From positions 143,705-207,704 of the forward strand of contig NZ_CP083810.1 of NCBI RefSeq assembly GCF_020149765.1: DNA of 64,000 nucleotides. Direction: 5' to 3'. The position numbers were made by a program, and so were the translations under genes. Under the pieces are notes generated by a model that did not search any database, was not told the origin of the DNA, and was given only the letters and a program-made list of their open reading frames with translations. Within the stretch, counting starts at the first letter, position 1. Every line of letters begins with the position of its first letter. Shown in pieces: positions 1 to 8,730 of the stretch. Source of the stretch: Pantoea agglomerans. GTDB lineage: Bacteria; Pseudomonadota; Gammaproteobacteria; Enterobacterales; Enterobacteriaceae.

Positions 1-488
1 ATCAGTCCGCTGGCTTCTGGATTACACCGGCCGTGAAGGGTTATGGCGAAATCCACTATGAACGCAGTGCTGCCTTCCAGCCCACCCCAGACCTGAGCAA
101 TAAAATCGTTTTCAAGGTGGGGCAGGCCGGAGACAACACATCATTGCCGAATCCGGCCCTGGAAAAAGTCGCGCAGGTGGTTAATCTCTATGTTGCAGCC
201 GGGGTTCCCACCAACAAACTCAGATTTGTCGTTGCGGTGAACGGTGGCGCAACGCCGGCGATGCTTGATAACGTGCATTATCAAAAAATATATGGCACTG
301 ACAACCCAAACCTTAAGCTCATTTCGGCCCTTCAGAGCCAGGGAGTCAAAGTGAGCATATGCGATCAGGCTATCGCCTGGCATCATTATAAAAAGAACTG
401 GATCGCTGGCTCGGTTATACATACGCCTTCCGCTCTGACCACAATAACAACCTTACAGAACAGGGGTTATGCCTTCCTGGAAATGTAA
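1..488 (+). CDS. DsrE/DsrF-like family protein, 5' end outside the window
   Basis: The frame is open from the first bases of the window, so the true start and any signal peptide lie upstream; GTG at 33 is only an internal codon. The 160 or so visible residues have the alternating alpha/beta pattern of DsrE-fold proteins: a strand near NKIVFKVGQAG, a helix over NPALEKVAQVVNLYVAAGV, a strand LRFVVAVNGGAT, then LQSQGVKVSICDQAIAW with the single Cys at the position where DsrE/TusD-like proteins carry a sulfur-handling Cys. Family members act in sulfur relay or are uncharacterised periplasmic proteins, so no specific role is claimed. The gene ends cleanly at a TAA just before an IS903-like end remnant. 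Confidence 0.7.
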   Translation, partial: QSAGFWITPAVKGYGEIHYERSAAFQPTPDLSNKIVFKVGQAGDNTSLPNPALEKVAQVVNLYVAAGVPTNKLRFVVAVNGGATPAMLDNVHYQKIYGTDNPNLKLISALQSQGVKVSICDQAIAWHHYKKNWIAGSVIHTPSALTTITTLQNRGYAFLEM

Positions 489-500
489 AGCGGATTGGCA

Positions 501-517
501 GGCCTTGTTGAATAAAT
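501..517. repeat. Remnant of an IS903-type terminal inverted repeat
   Basis: Seventeen bases reading GGCCTTGTTGAATAAAT match the outer end of the IS903 copy at 7799 (GGCTTTGTTGAATAAAT) with one mismatch. No transposase sequence follows, so this is at most a leftover end marking an old insertion or deletion point. Confidence 0.5.
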
Positions 518-666
518 GGAAGGTAGCCTTATTGCGCCTTTCGTCAGATAATTTTCTTAAACCACCTTACACATGCTCAAAGCCTTACTGATATGCAATA
601 AGCCGCTTTTATGTCAGTGATATTACTTCAGTAACACCGCTCCATGTCGCGCCTATAGTAGAAAAG

Positions 667-855
667 TTATTGACTCCAGCTCAGGTCGGAAACATCAGCA
701 GTCGTGATGAGGTAAAACGCTTTCCCGCCGGCGGACTCAAACAGGCTGGCAGCTTTTTTAATATCATCAACATGAACGGCAAAATGCTGGATGCGGTAAC
801 CGCTCAGGGGACCGAAGCCTGCCTTGCTCTCACAGAAAGAAGGCAGCGACTGCAA
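667..855 (-). pseudogene. Possible VOC-fold (glyoxalase/bleomycin-resistance type) fragment
   Basis: The minus-strand frame reads IQHFAVHVDDIKKAASLFESAGG, which resembles the first beta-alpha unit of vicinal oxygen chelate proteins (metal-binding His, then V.DDI..A..F...GG). Only one such module is visible, and both sides run into sequence without a continuing reading frame. I read it as a decayed fragment; chance resemblance remains possible over so short a span. Confidence 0.3.
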
Positions 856-1241
856 GCGTCAGGGAGAAAGATGCCTGGCGGAACATTACCCGCGACGTGG
901 TAAAAGCAGGTGCAACTCCGAGTCGCATTCGCTGCACTTCCAGTGCTGATGCTGTCAGCATGCGGCGGCAGTCCTTCGAGGTAGCTAATAACATTACAGC
1001 GTTTGGTTAATCTCTTCAGTAAACTCAGCCAGGCGGGAAAGGTCAGCGATGCCGATTTCCCATCAGACATGAAAGATGAACAGCGCGTCAGAATGCTTCG
1101 GCTCAATGTTTAACGGTGGTGGGCATGGTACATGGAGGCAAATCAGTTACTCTTCACAGTACAAAAGTTGATTTAAAACTGGTCTCGTAAGTTTAAGTAG
1201 ACTAGGGTTCAGGCGGAAAACAGCTGATAATTGAGGTCGTT
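856..1241. other. Degenerate region without a convincing gene
   Basis: Several short overlapping frames exist but none has a good ribosome site plus coherent protein. A 24-residue frame at 910-984 ends in a lipobox-like LSAC, noted separately and rejected. The region looks like decayed accessory DNA between the DsrE-family gene and the next short open frame. Confidence 0.5.
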
Positions 1242-1559
1242 TTGTTTACAGTGGAGCTGGATACTGTAGTTTATGCTTTTCAGATAAGGCAGCTTGCTGC
1301 AAGGCATCAGTCCGGAGAGGATTTGAGGCAGATCAAGAACCTGGTGGATGATGTCATAAGGTCTATGGAGGTAAATCTTAAGTATCATTATCATTATCAT
1401 TATCAGAATCGCTTACACCTGAAGATGTGGTCCGAACTCTTCAAAAACCTCAATACCTTTACGAATAAATGTTCAGATCCTGACTGGATGACTGTCATCG
1501 CCTATGCCAGACGGCAGGTGAGCCGCAAAAAGGGCGCCGCAAAGGCCAGGCTCAAGTAA
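1242..1559 (+). CDS. Hypothetical protein with a His-Tyr repeat
   Basis: This is a 105-residue open frame starting at a TTG; a GTG lies three codons downstream and neither has a strong ribosome site. I do not recognise it. The N-terminal half is helical and charged (LAARHQSGEDLRQIKNLVDDVIRSME). It is followed by a run of four His-Tyr pairs encoded by a six-base tandem repeat, then a basic C-terminus (RRQVSRKKGAAKARLK). The repeat may have expanded inside a decaying gene, so whether the protein is made is uncertain. It lies in a gene-poor stretch with no operon partner. Confidence 0.3.
   Translation: MFTVELDTVVYAFQIRQLAARHQSGEDLRQIKNLVDDVIRSMEVNLKYHYHYHYQNRLHLKMWSELFKNLNTFTNKCSDPDWMTVIAYARRQVSRKKGAAKARLK
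1383..1405 (+). repeat. Hexanucleotide microsatellite (TATCAT)n
   Basis: TATCAT is repeated almost four times without interruption. In the overlapping plus-strand frame it encodes alternating His and Tyr. The six-base unit keeps the frame open whatever the copy number. Confidence 0.85.
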
Positions 1560-1765
1560 ATACAGACCTCGGCTCGGTCATTGTATTTGATAACCCGATA
1601 CAGGTTTACCGCCTGGCTTTATTAAAAAGGTCGGCCGGCCGGACACTTCAGGCACGCTAAGGCGCTGAAGCTGCGCCGAACCTGCCGCTAAAAGCATGGA
1701 AAACCCTTAACAGGTTTTGAGGTTTGATCAATTCCTGAACCTGATGAAAAAAATAAGAGTGCAAT

Positions 1766-1975
1766 ATGGGAAAATATTTTTATCTTTCAAGGCAATTCGA
1801 AGTCACGGGTGCTTTGTTTGTACATACAGCTGGGTGTAAATCACTGCCTGGCGTTGAAAATCGCGTTTTTTTGGGCACTTTTTACCATACCCGGGACGCA
1901 ATGAAGGTAGCGAAATCCAGGGATGCTGAGGCGAGGCCTTGTCCTAGATGCTTTACTTCCCTCTATAAAACATGA
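1766..1975 (+). CDS. Small Cys-containing hypothetical protein
   Basis: This 69-residue protein starts at ATG 1766 behind an AT-rich leader. It contains GALFVHTAGCKSLP near residue 17, a FLGTF segment, and a C-terminal CPRC near residue 60. A lone His/Cys followed by a distant CxxC is seen in small zinc-ribbon-like or Ada-like metal-binding peptides, so metal binding is a reasonable guess only. The composition looks like real coding sequence, unlike its surroundings. There is no operon partner: hmp is convergent, about 540 bp away. Confidence 0.5.
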   Translation: MGKYFYLSRQFEVTGALFVHTAGCKSLPGVENRVFLGTFYHTRDAMKVAKSRDAEARPCPRCFTSLYKT

Positions 1976-2511
1976 ATCTGCTGACTACGATCTAATCGGG
2001 ATAACACCACGCAATCATCTTTGAGCTTTGGAAGAGGGCAGACAGAAATAAATTTCTTATTCTTAAGCGGGTCAGAATGTACTTTCTTTCCCGCTCCGGT
2101 CAGGCATTTTGCAAAAGAAAAGAGAATGCAGTTTATTCCGAGCATAAGCGTTTCCGTTTTTCATCTGCAGCATAAACCGCGTATTTCCGGACGCTTATGA
2201 ACATGGTGAACATGTCATTCATAAACGTGACGTTTTTAACAGGCTTTGTTGTGTGCATTCATTTTTTGCATGGCCTGAAATCAGGCTGCCTCTGCAAACG
2301 GTAAGAAAGGTACGCTGCCCGGTTTCATGTGCCCTGCGTAAGTTTTCAGAAAAGCCGTTCCTGTACCTCCTGGCAACGACAGGAAAACCTTGTCAGATGG
2401 AAAAGGGACAGCAGAACAAAGCGCTGGGCGGCGGTCAGCGCCCTGTCCCGGTTACAGGGCAATAATTTTTTCGGTAACGCTCAGGCACCTTTTCCTGGGA
2501 TGATTTACGGA
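1976..2511. other. Gene-free stretch downstream of hmp
   Basis: Overlapping short frames at 2253-2649 have no ribosome sites or recognisable domains. An imperfect stem (GCCCTGT...ACAGGGC near 2441-2461) followed by AATAATTTTTT may terminate plus-strand transcription. Otherwise I see nothing supportable. Confidence 0.4.
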
Positions 2512-3795
2512 TTACAGGTGAACGCCACCTGTGGTAAACGCTTCACTGAAGATCCTCTCCGGTGGGATCCCCAGACGGAGCAGGGCCTGGTATTGCTCCT
2601 GCATAAAAGGTACCGGCCCGCAAAGGTAATAGTCAGCCTCTTTCGGTAAACAGGCAGCAGGCATTTCATCCAGCTTAAGACGTCCTTGCATGTGGTAGTT
2701 TTTGCCGGCAACCTCACCTTCTTTGACATTTTCATAAGCGATAAACAGATGAAGATTTCTGTTCCGGCGCGCTAAATTCTCCAGCTCTTCACGCAGGGCA
2801 TGGGCCTCTGAACTGCGGGCCGCATGGATAAAATAAATATCTTTTTTGGCCTCTGACTGCTTTTCCGTGATGGCAGAGTCGCCTGTACCGGCAGCAGAAG
2901 ATAAATTTGGGTCCGCATGTTCTGCAAGCAGGTGGTTTACCATTGATATCATTGGGGTCAGTCCGACGCCTGCGCTGATAAGAACATTCGTATTATCCGG
3001 GTTCAGAAGGTAAAAGTTTCCGGTCGGGGCGCTGAGTTCAACGATGTCACCTTCCTGAACAGCATTATGCAGCGTTGAAGAGACGTAACCGGGATCCTGC
3101 CCTTCGATACGGGGATCTTCGCGTTTTACGGATATACGCAGATAATTATCAGCAGGACTGCTCGAAAGACTGTACTGGCGGGGTTGTCTAATCCCCAAGG
3201 CAGGTACCATAACCCGGAGCGTGATATACTGGCCCGGTTTATAAGGAGGCAGCGCCTGTCTGTCCTTGGGGACAAGATAAAATGATGTAATTTCGGCACT
3301 TTCCATGACTTTTCTGTCCACAATAAAATCACGCCAGCCAACCCAGCTGCCGCTGGTATTTTTATGCTCCTCATACAGTTGTTTCTCCGTCGCGATAAAA
3401 ATATCAGCCAGCTGCTGATACGCTTCCGCCCAGGCCCTGATTAATTCATCATCCATGGAGATATTAAGCACTTCACTGATGGAATGGAGCAGATTTTCGC
3501 CAACAGTATCATAATCAGGAGTCTGTATATTCAAACTGACGTGCTTATGGCAGATAAGCTCAATAACCGGTGCCAGCACACCGGGATTATCAATATTTTC
3601 AGCATACGCCAGCACTGCGCCAGCCAGCGCTTTGGCCTGAGCACCGCTTCGCTGATGCCCCATATTAAACGTTTCTTTCAGGTCAGGGTTGTTTTTTAAC
3701 ATTCTCTTGTAAAAATAATCGGTCAGCGCCACTCCGTTTTCTTTCAGAACGGGGACTGTAGCTTTAACCTGTTCTTTTTGTTTTTCACTTAACAT
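2512..3795 (-). CDS. hmp: Flavohaemoglobin, nitric oxide dioxygenase
   Basis: The product oxidises NO to nitrate using O2, haem, FAD and NADPH in the cytoplasm, giving protection from nitrosative stress. Residues 1-140 are the globin domain (MLSEKQKEQVKATVPVLKENG; proximal His in ICHKHVSL). Next come the FAD-binding barrel (RQYSLSSSP, residues about 205-213) and the NAD-binding domain (GVGLTPMISMV; YLCGPVPFM; ending EAFTTGGVHL). At 427 residues it is about 30 longer than most Hmp proteins. The excess is a Ser/Ala/Glu-rich insert after HLLAEHADPN, in the NAD domain. About 100 bp upstream the sequence is replaced by IS1 copy A, so the native promoter may be partly lost. Confidence 0.95.
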   Translation of the reverse strand: MLSEKQKEQVKATVPVLKENGVALTDYFYKRMLKNNPDLKETFNMGHQRSGAQAKALAGAVLAYAENIDNPGVLAPVIELICHKHVSLNIQTPDYDTVGENLLHSISEVLNISMDDELIRAWAEAYQQLADIFIATEKQLYEEHKNTSGSWVGWRDFIVDRKVMESAEITSFYLVPKDRQALPPYKPGQYITLRVMVPALGIRQPRQYSLSSSPADNYLRISVKREDPRIEGQDPGYVSSTLHNAVQEGDIVELSAPTGNFYLLNPDNTNVLISAGVGLTPMISMVNHLLAEHADPNLSSAAGTGDSAITEKQSEAKKDIYFIHAARSSEAHALREELENLARRNRNLHLFIAYENVKEGEVAGKNYHMQGRLKLDEMPAACLPKEADYYLCGPVPFMQEQYQALLRLGIPPERIFSEAFTTGGVHL

Positions 3796-3911
3796 ATTAA
3801 CCTCACAATGCCTTCATGCTGCCGTAACGAATAAACTGAACCCAGAGTTTAGTATGGCCGAGTCAGGCCTTTCCACCCTTAAGCATAATCACAGACGGTA
3901 ATGGTCCCAAC

Positions 3912-4415
3912 TTATTGATAGTGTTTTATGTTCAGATAATGCCCGATGACTTTATCATGCAGCTCCACCGATTTTGAGAACGACAGCGACTTCCGTCCCA
4001 GCCGTGCCAGGTGCTGCCTCAGATTCAGGTTATGCCGCTCAATTCGCTGCGTATATCGCTTGCTGATTACGTGCAGCTTTCCCTTCAGGCGGGATTCATA
4101 CAGCGGCCAGCCATCCGTCATCCATATCACCACGTCAAAGGGTGACAGCAGGCTCATAAGACGCCCCAGCGTCGCCATAGTGCGTTCACCGAATACGTGC
4201 GCAACAACCGTCTTCCGGAGCCTGTCATACGCGTAAAACAGCCAGCGCTGGCGCGATTTAGCCCCGACGTAGCCCCACTGTTCGTCCATTTCCGCGCAGA
4301 CGATGACGTCACTGCCCGGCTGTATGCGCGAGGTTACCGACTGCGGCCTGAGTTTTTTAAGTGACGTAAAATCGTGTTGAGGCCAACGCCCATAATGCGG
4401 GCGGTTGCCCGGCAT
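3912..4415 (-). CDS. insB: IS1 InsB, catalytic part of the InsAB' transposase
   Basis: This is the 167-residue DDE-type catalytic region, with [11 protein letters not shown] and [10 protein letters not shown] carrying the acidic residues. In IS1 it is expressed as a fusion with InsA by a -1 ribosomal frameshift at a run of A residues. Here it is intact, and its sequence matches the other copies in this window. Confidence 0.95.
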   Translation of the reverse strand: MPGNRPHYGRWPQHDFTSLKKLRPQSVTSRIQPGSDVIVCAEMDEQWGYVGAKSRQRWLFYAYDRLRKTVVAHVFGERTMATLGRLMSLLSPFDVVIWMTDGWPLYESRLKGKLHVISKRYTQRIERHNLNLRQHLARLGRKSLSFSKSVELHDKVIGHYLNIKHYQ

Positions 4416-4609
4416 CCAGCGCCATTCATGGCCATATCAATGATTTTCTGGTGCGTACCGGGTTGAGAAGCGGTGTAAGTGAACTGCAGTTGCCATGTTT
4501 TACGGCAGTGAGAGCAGAGATAGCGCTGATGTCCGGCAGTGCTTTTGCCGTTACGCACCACCCCGTCAGTAGCTGAACAGGAGGGACAGGTGATAGAAAC
4601 AGAAGCCAC
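4334..4609 (-). CDS. insA: IS1 InsA, DNA-binding regulator
   Basis: This 91-residue protein has a zinc-binding pair of CxxC motifs (CPSC and CSHC) and a helix-turn-helix. InsA alone binds the IS ends and represses; fused to InsB it forms the transposase. The frame is intact. Confidence 0.95.
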   Translation of the reverse strand: MASVSITCPSCSATDGVVRNGKSTAGHQRYLCSHCRKTWQLQFTYTASQPGTHQKIIDMAMNGAGCRATARIMGVGLNTILRHLKNSGRSR

Positions 4610-4664
4610 TGGAGCACCTCAAAAACACCATCATACACTAAATCAGTAAGTTGGCAGCATCACC

Positions 4665-5022
4665 GGTTAGTTCCGACCCGAGACCGGAACAAGAAGTCTT
4701 TACTGTGCAAATTGCCAAGCTTTATCAATGCAGCAACAGCTTGTCTTGTCCCTTTGGTTATTTCAAATTGCACAGGGCTACCGGTTTTCTGCTGCAACAC
4801 CGTTGCTCTGCTTGAAACCGAGCTACAATATGCCACATCAGATACTTTGAGTTTGACCAGATCACAGCCTCGAAGTTTACTGTCCAGGGCCGTATTGAAC
4901 AGAGCTAAATCGCGCGTTTTACCTTCCAGTTCAAGCCGGATTCGGATCCCCCAGATATGAGGTATCTGAAGTGGTCTTTTTTGGCCGATGATACGGTCTT
5001 TGTTCCACGGTGACGTGTTCAT
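4665..5022 (-). pseudogene. Tyrosine recombinase, 3' part removed by IS1 copy A
   Basis: Translation starts at ATG 5022 behind AGGAG (MNTSPWNKDRIIGQKRPLQ) and runs into IS1 after SKDFLFRSR. The segment IWGIRIRLELEGKTRDLALFNTALDSKLRGCDLVKLKVSDV is the start of a phage-integrase catalytic domain, with the first catalytic Arg expected in SKLRGCDL. The C-terminal His-X-X-Arg and Tyr residues are absent, so it cannot recombine. Similar short recombinases occur on enterobacterial plasmids and islands. It is unlike the other three tyrosine recombinases in this window. Confidence 0.75.
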
Positions 5023-5058
5023 ACTCAAATCTCCTGCAATGTGGGAGATTTGAGTATG
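5020..5058. repeat. Perfect 15-bp inverted repeat carrying mirrored start sites
   Basis: CATACTCAAATCTCC at 5020-5034 is the exact complement of GGAGATTTGAGTATG at 5044-5058, with nine bases between. Each arm, read outward, holds a Shine-Dalgarno sequence and an ATG. The left arm starts the truncated integrase; the right arm would start a 42-residue frame. Confidence 0.9.
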
Positions 5059-5184
5059 GTTGTCCCTTATGAGCTGAAGAGCGGACTTATCCGTACAAGG
5101 CCTACCATCCAGAAATGGAAGTTCCCCCAAAAGGAAAACACTCGCAAACCTTCTAGACAACCTTTTCCCGAGCATTTAGCCTGA
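5056..5184 (+). CDS. Short open frame behind a mirrored ribosome site
   Basis: The 42-codon frame (MVVPYELKSGLIRTRPTIQK then a basic, Pro-rich tail) starts in the right arm of the inverted repeat, with GGAG ten bases upstream, and stops 34 bp before the LysR gene. I do not recognise it. It might be a leader, the remnant of a longer gene, or an accident of the duplicated start site. Confidence 0.25.
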   Translation: MVVPYELKSGLIRTRPTIQKWKFPQKENTRKPSRQPFPEHLA

Positions 5185-5218
5185 ATTAAAATTTTAATAT
5201 CTGTCAGGCTAGTTCATT

Positions 5219-6127
5219 ATGAAAAATGATATCAGAACCCTCGACCTTAACCTTCTTAAGGCCCTTGATGCATTACTGGATGAGGGAAGCGTGACTCGGG
5301 CTGCACAGCGCCTCTCACTGACGCAGCCTGCCGTCAGTGGTATGCTTATTCGCTTGCGTGATTACTTTGACGATCCACTCTTTGTTCGCACCAGCCACGG
5401 TATGGTCCCCACAATGCGGGCCAACGAACTTTCTACGCCGGTAAAACAAATCCTCACCGATATCGCTATCCTGCTGAAACCAAAGAAATTTGATCCCGTG
5501 ACGGTGGAACTGACTTATACCATCGTCGCAACGGACTATGCACTTAAGGCTGTTGTCGTTCCGTTGATGGCTGAGCTAAAACAACGTGCACCGTATATTA
5601 AAATCGCCGTGCGGCCCGTGGACAATGAGCGAATGTATCAGCAGTTATCTCGGGGTGAAGTTGATCTGGCTTTGATAACACCGCAAACAACCCCCGAAGA
5701 CCTGCATGGAAGAGCGCTCTATGAAGAAGATTATGTCTGCGTAGCACGACGTCATCATCCTCTGGCAGCGAGTTCAGAAATGACGCTCGAACAATTTTGC
5801 AAACAGGAACATATTCTGGTGTCTTCAGAAGGTAACTTCACCGGTGTTACAGATGAAGCACTGGCTAAGCTCAGTCTGACACGACGAGTAGGCATGTCAG
5901 TTAATAGTTTTCAGATGATACCTGATATATTACAAGTGACTGATATGATTGCAGTTGTACCTCGCCGCATGGTCCTGACTAACAACGATCTCATCATTCT
6001 CCCTTTGCCCCTGAAAGTACCCGGCTTTACCAAAAGCATGGCCTGGCATGAGCGAACCCATCGTGACCCAAGTCATCAGTGGATTCGTGCTTTATGCGCA
6101 GAAGTAAGCCAACATCCCGCGTCATGA
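5219..6127 (+). CDS. LysR-family transcriptional regulator
   Basis: This is a 302-residue LysR-type regulator. The N-terminal winged helix-turn-helix covers residues about 8-65 (LNLLKALDALLDEGSVTRAAQRL then LTQPAVSGMLIRLRDYFDDPLF). A periplasmic-binding-fold effector domain follows (VDLALITPQ, ILVSSEGNFTG). The DDPLFVRTSHGMVPT segment is typical of the NodD/LinR-like branch. The gene lies 130 bp upstream of an SRPBCC-fold gene in the same direction, which is its most likely target. The effector cannot be deduced. Confidence 0.9.
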   Translation: MKNDIRTLDLNLLKALDALLDEGSVTRAAQRLSLTQPAVSGMLIRLRDYFDDPLFVRTSHGMVPTMRANELSTPVKQILTDIAILLKPKKFDPVTVELTYTIVATDYALKAVVVPLMAELKQRAPYIKIAVRPVDNERMYQQLSRGEVDLALITPQTTPEDLHGRALYEEDYVCVARRHHPLAASSEMTLEQFCKQEHILVSSEGNFTGVTDEALAKLSLTRRVGMSVNSFQMIPDILQVTDMIAVVPRRMVLTNNDLIILPLPLKVPGFTKSMAWHERTHRDPSHQWIRALCAEVSQHPAS

Positions 6128-6260
6128 TATAATTTATCTTATTAAGAATATAAGTAATGACAATTCGCCTTATAACTCCATTGCACCAATAATCACTGTC
6201 ATCACGTTACTGCCGTAATGACACACGCAGTGCACTCAACTATAGCAATTGGAGAAATTT

Positions 6261-6767
6261 ATGAACGCGATTAACTGGCCAGAAGGCTTTGTTCCGGGTT
6301 TTACCGATAACTTTGTTTCTAATGAAATGATCATCTCAGGTCTGAACGTCAATGATGTCTGGCCGCTCCTGAGTCAGCCATTGCTATGGCCGGAATACTA
6401 TAAAAATTCCGCCGATGTGCGCTTTTATGACAACAAAGGTCCAGAATTGGAAAATGGGGTTCGCTTCTACTTCAGCACGTTTGGTTTCCCAGTTGAAGCT
6501 CAGGTTGTGGAGTTTGTTCCACCTGCTGAAGGTAAACCTGCTCGTCTGGCATGGCACGGATGGGCCGGTGAAAAAGATACCGCTCAACGACTCGATGTCC
6601 ATCATGCGTGGCTACTGGAGGATCTTTCCGGTCACAGGGTCCGTATCCTAACGCAGGAAACACAGAACGGAGTGCCGGCAAAAGATCTGGCAAATACCCG
6701 CCCGAACCCAATGCTTAATGGTCATCAGGAATGGCTTGACGGCCTGATTCGAGCAGCAAAGAAATAA
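6261..6767 (+). CDS. SRPBCC-fold (polyketide cyclase/START-like) protein
   Basis: ATG 6261 is preceded by GGAGA at proper spacing; TTG 6249 lies in front of that site and is rejected. The 168-residue product has the ligand-binding SRPBCC pattern: a first strand, then NVNDVWPLLSQPLLWPEYYKNSADVRFYD, a long antiparallel sheet, and a C-terminal helix (NGHQEWLDGLIRAAKK). Such proteins bind or transform small hydrophobic ligands. It probably works with the LysR regulator just upstream; the substrate is unknown. Confidence 0.8.
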   Translation: MNAINWPEGFVPGFTDNFVSNEMIISGLNVNDVWPLLSQPLLWPEYYKNSADVRFYDNKGPELENGVRFYFSTFGFPVEAQVVEFVPPAEGKPARLAWHGWAGEKDTAQRLDVHHAWLLEDLSGHRVRILTQETQNGVPAKDLANTRPNPMLNGHQEWLDGLIRAAKK

Positions 6768-6794
6768 TAAACCGCTTTCCACAGTCATATCACT

Positions 6795-6818
6795 GAGGCT
6801 GCACTTCCCCGCAGCCTC
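6795..6818 (+). terminator. Hairpin after the SRPBCC gene
   Basis: GAGGCTGC and GCAGCCTC form a perfect 8-bp stem with an 8-base loop, 28 bp after the stop codon. There is no good T run, so it is either a weak terminator or an RNA-stabilising hairpin. Confidence 0.45.
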
Positions 6819-6905
6819 AAGAATATTTGCCCGTTTGCTATTGCACTTGATTACAGGTAAATCATGTAACCCCCGCAAGTGACACCGCGCGGCCATATCT
6901 GTAAT

Positions 6906-6929
6906 GTCCCCTCCTGGCACGCAGCGGAC
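6906..6929. repeat. 24-nt dispersed palindrome, copy 1
   Basis: GTCCCCT and AGCGGAC flank a ten-base centre containing CTGGCAC. It is a slightly decayed member of the family whose consensus arms are GTCCGCT and AGCGGAC. Confidence 0.6.
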
Positions 6930-6947
6930 AGGCTTCGTGACCATCAT

Positions 6948-6971
6948 GTCTGCTCCTGGCACAAAGCGGAC
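6948..6971. repeat. 24-nt dispersed palindrome, copy 2
   Basis: GTCTGCT, a ten-base centre with CTGGCAC, then AGCGGAC followed by GTTATT. Same length and centre as copy 1, which lies 42 bp away. Confidence 0.7.
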
Positions 6972-7114
6972 GTTATTGTTCCAGCATTGTTTCTTCACCC
7001 TAGCCATGCAGTGCTTATTCTACCGTCAACACAGCCACTGCCATGCGTCTGTTCAGTCAATGGCGCAGGGCAGCCTACAGGCCTGACCCGGTAGCAGCAG
7101 GTAAACCGCGCCTG

Positions 7115-7798
7115 TTAAGTCGGATGATAAAATGAAGGTGGCTGGCCTGTAACCCGACGAAACATCGTCGCGAAGGAAGAGCCATTGTCATAGCCGAGCG
7201 ACAACGCGACTTCATTCACCGGTGTGCCCGTTAGCAGCAATGCCAGCGCGCTGACCACACAGGCTCGCTGACGCCAGGCGGAAAACGACATGCCGGTTTG
7301 CTGCCGGAAATGGCGACGAAATGTGCTGCCGCTCATGAACAGTGTACTGGCCCAGCGTTCGGCCGGATCATGGATGGCTGGCGCGCGTAAAAAAGCCTGA
7401 CACAGGGCTAACAGCGCGGGCTGCTGCGGCAAAGGGATCTCGAACTCGCGCACCGGCATTGCCGCCAGTTCAAGCAGCATCAAATCTGTCAGCGCCCGAT
7501 CGCGTACGCTTTCATAGCGCGGCGGCAAATCCACCGCCTCCATCAATAACTGTCGCAAAAGCGGTGATACGGCAATTACTTCGCAGCGACAGTTGTTACG
7601 TAAGCTGGCCGCGCATACGGGTTCGATATACAGGCTACGCGTAGTGACCCCCATAAACTTTACTGCATGCAGGGTTTCGGGGGGGATCCATACCGCATGC
7701 TGGGGCGGAACCACCCATTCCCCGTCACGGGTTGAAACATGCATCAGGCCGGTTGCGCCATACAGAAGCTGCGCGCGGCGGTGCTGGTGTTGCGGCAG
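7115..7798 (-). pseudogene. AraC-family regulator, N-terminus removed by IS903
   Basis: The frame stays open up to the IS903 end at 7799, reading LPQHQHRRAQLLYGATGLM before the first ATG at 7744. The gene has therefore lost its start inside the cupin sensor domain (HxHxRAQLLY, then WVVPPQHAVWIPP). The C-terminal AraC DNA-binding domain is intact (FMSGSTFRRHFRQQTGMSF; VNEVALSLGYDNGSSFATMFRR). The stop at 7115 is native. Without promoter and sensor start it is probably silent or non-functional. Confidence 0.85.
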
Positions 7799-8730
7799 GG
7801 CTTTGTTGAATAAATCGAACTTTTGCTGAGTTGAAGGATCAGATCACGCATCCTCCCGACAACACAGACCGTTCCGTGGCAAAGCAAAAATTCAAAATCA
7901 CCAACTGGCCCACCTACAACAAAGCCCTCATCAACCGTGGCTCCCTCACTTTCTGGCTGGACGATGAAGCGACTCATGCCTGGTATGAGTCGGCAACGCC
8001 TTCATCACGGGGAAGACCTCAGCGCTATTCTGACCTTGCCATCACCACCGTCCTGATGATTAAACGCCTGTTCCGGCTGACCCTGCGGGCTGCGCAGGGT
8101 TTTATTGATTCCATTTTTGCCCTGATGAACGTTCCGTTGCGCTGCCCGGATTACAGCAGTGTCAGCAAGCGGGCAAAGTCGGTTAATGTCTGTTTCAAAA
8201 CACCCACCCGGGGTGAAATCGCACACCTGGTGATTGATTCCACCGGGCTGAAGGTTTTTGGTGAAGGCGAATGGAAAGTCAAAAATCACGGCAAAGAGCG
8301 CCGTCGTACCTGGCGGAAGCTGCATCTGGCCGTTGACAGCAGAACACATGAAGTCATCTGCGCGGACCTGTCTCTGAACAACGTCACGGACTCAGAAGCT
8401 TTCCCGGGTCTTATCCGGCAGACACACAGAAAAATCAGGGCAGCCGCAGCAGACGGCGCTTACGACACCCGACTCTGTCACGATGAACTGCGGCGCAAGA
8501 AAATCAGTGCCCTCATCCCGCCCCGAAAAGGAGCGGGTTACTGGCCCGTAGAGTACGCAGACCGTAACCGTGCAGTAGCGAATCAGCGGCTGACCGGGAG
8601 TAATGCCCGGTGGAAATGGACAACAGATTACAACCGTCGCTCGATAGCGGAGACGGCCATGTACAGGATAAAGCAACTGTTCGGAGGTTCACTGACGCTG
8701 CGTGATTACGATGGTCAGGTAGCAGAGGCT
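7799..8730 (+). mobile_element. IS903: IS903 (IS5 family), right end deleted by IS1 copy B
   Basis: The left inverted repeat GGCTTTGTTGAATAAATC begins at 7799. The element continues for 932 bp of the expected 1057 before IS1 begins at 8730/8731. The right end and the last codons of the transposase are missing, so the copy cannot transpose by itself. Confidence 0.93.

Larger units (their letters stand above)
3897..4664 (-). mobile_element. IS1: IS1 copy A, complete, 768 bp
   Basis: The ends are GGTAATGGTCCCAAC at 3897 and the complement of GGTGATGCTGCCAAC at 4664, with insA and insB between. The inner bases of the 3897 end differ at two positions from the other three copies (GGTAATGACTCC). 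The nine bases outside each end (ATCACAGAC and GGTTAGTTC) do not match, so there is no target duplication. The copy joins the hmp upstream region to an integrase fragment and probably marks a deletion. Confidence 0.97.

Noticed and set aside
910..984. Short frame ending ALPVLMLSACGGSPSR, resembling a phage Rz1 outer spanin
   Set aside because: Lipobox-like end only. The enclosing frame (REKDAWRNITRDVVKAG...) does not look convincingly like an inner spanin, and no lysin or holin is nearby.
2253..2649. Two overlapping plus-strand frames downstream of hmp
   Set aside because: No ribosome site or coherent protein; partly antisense to hmp.
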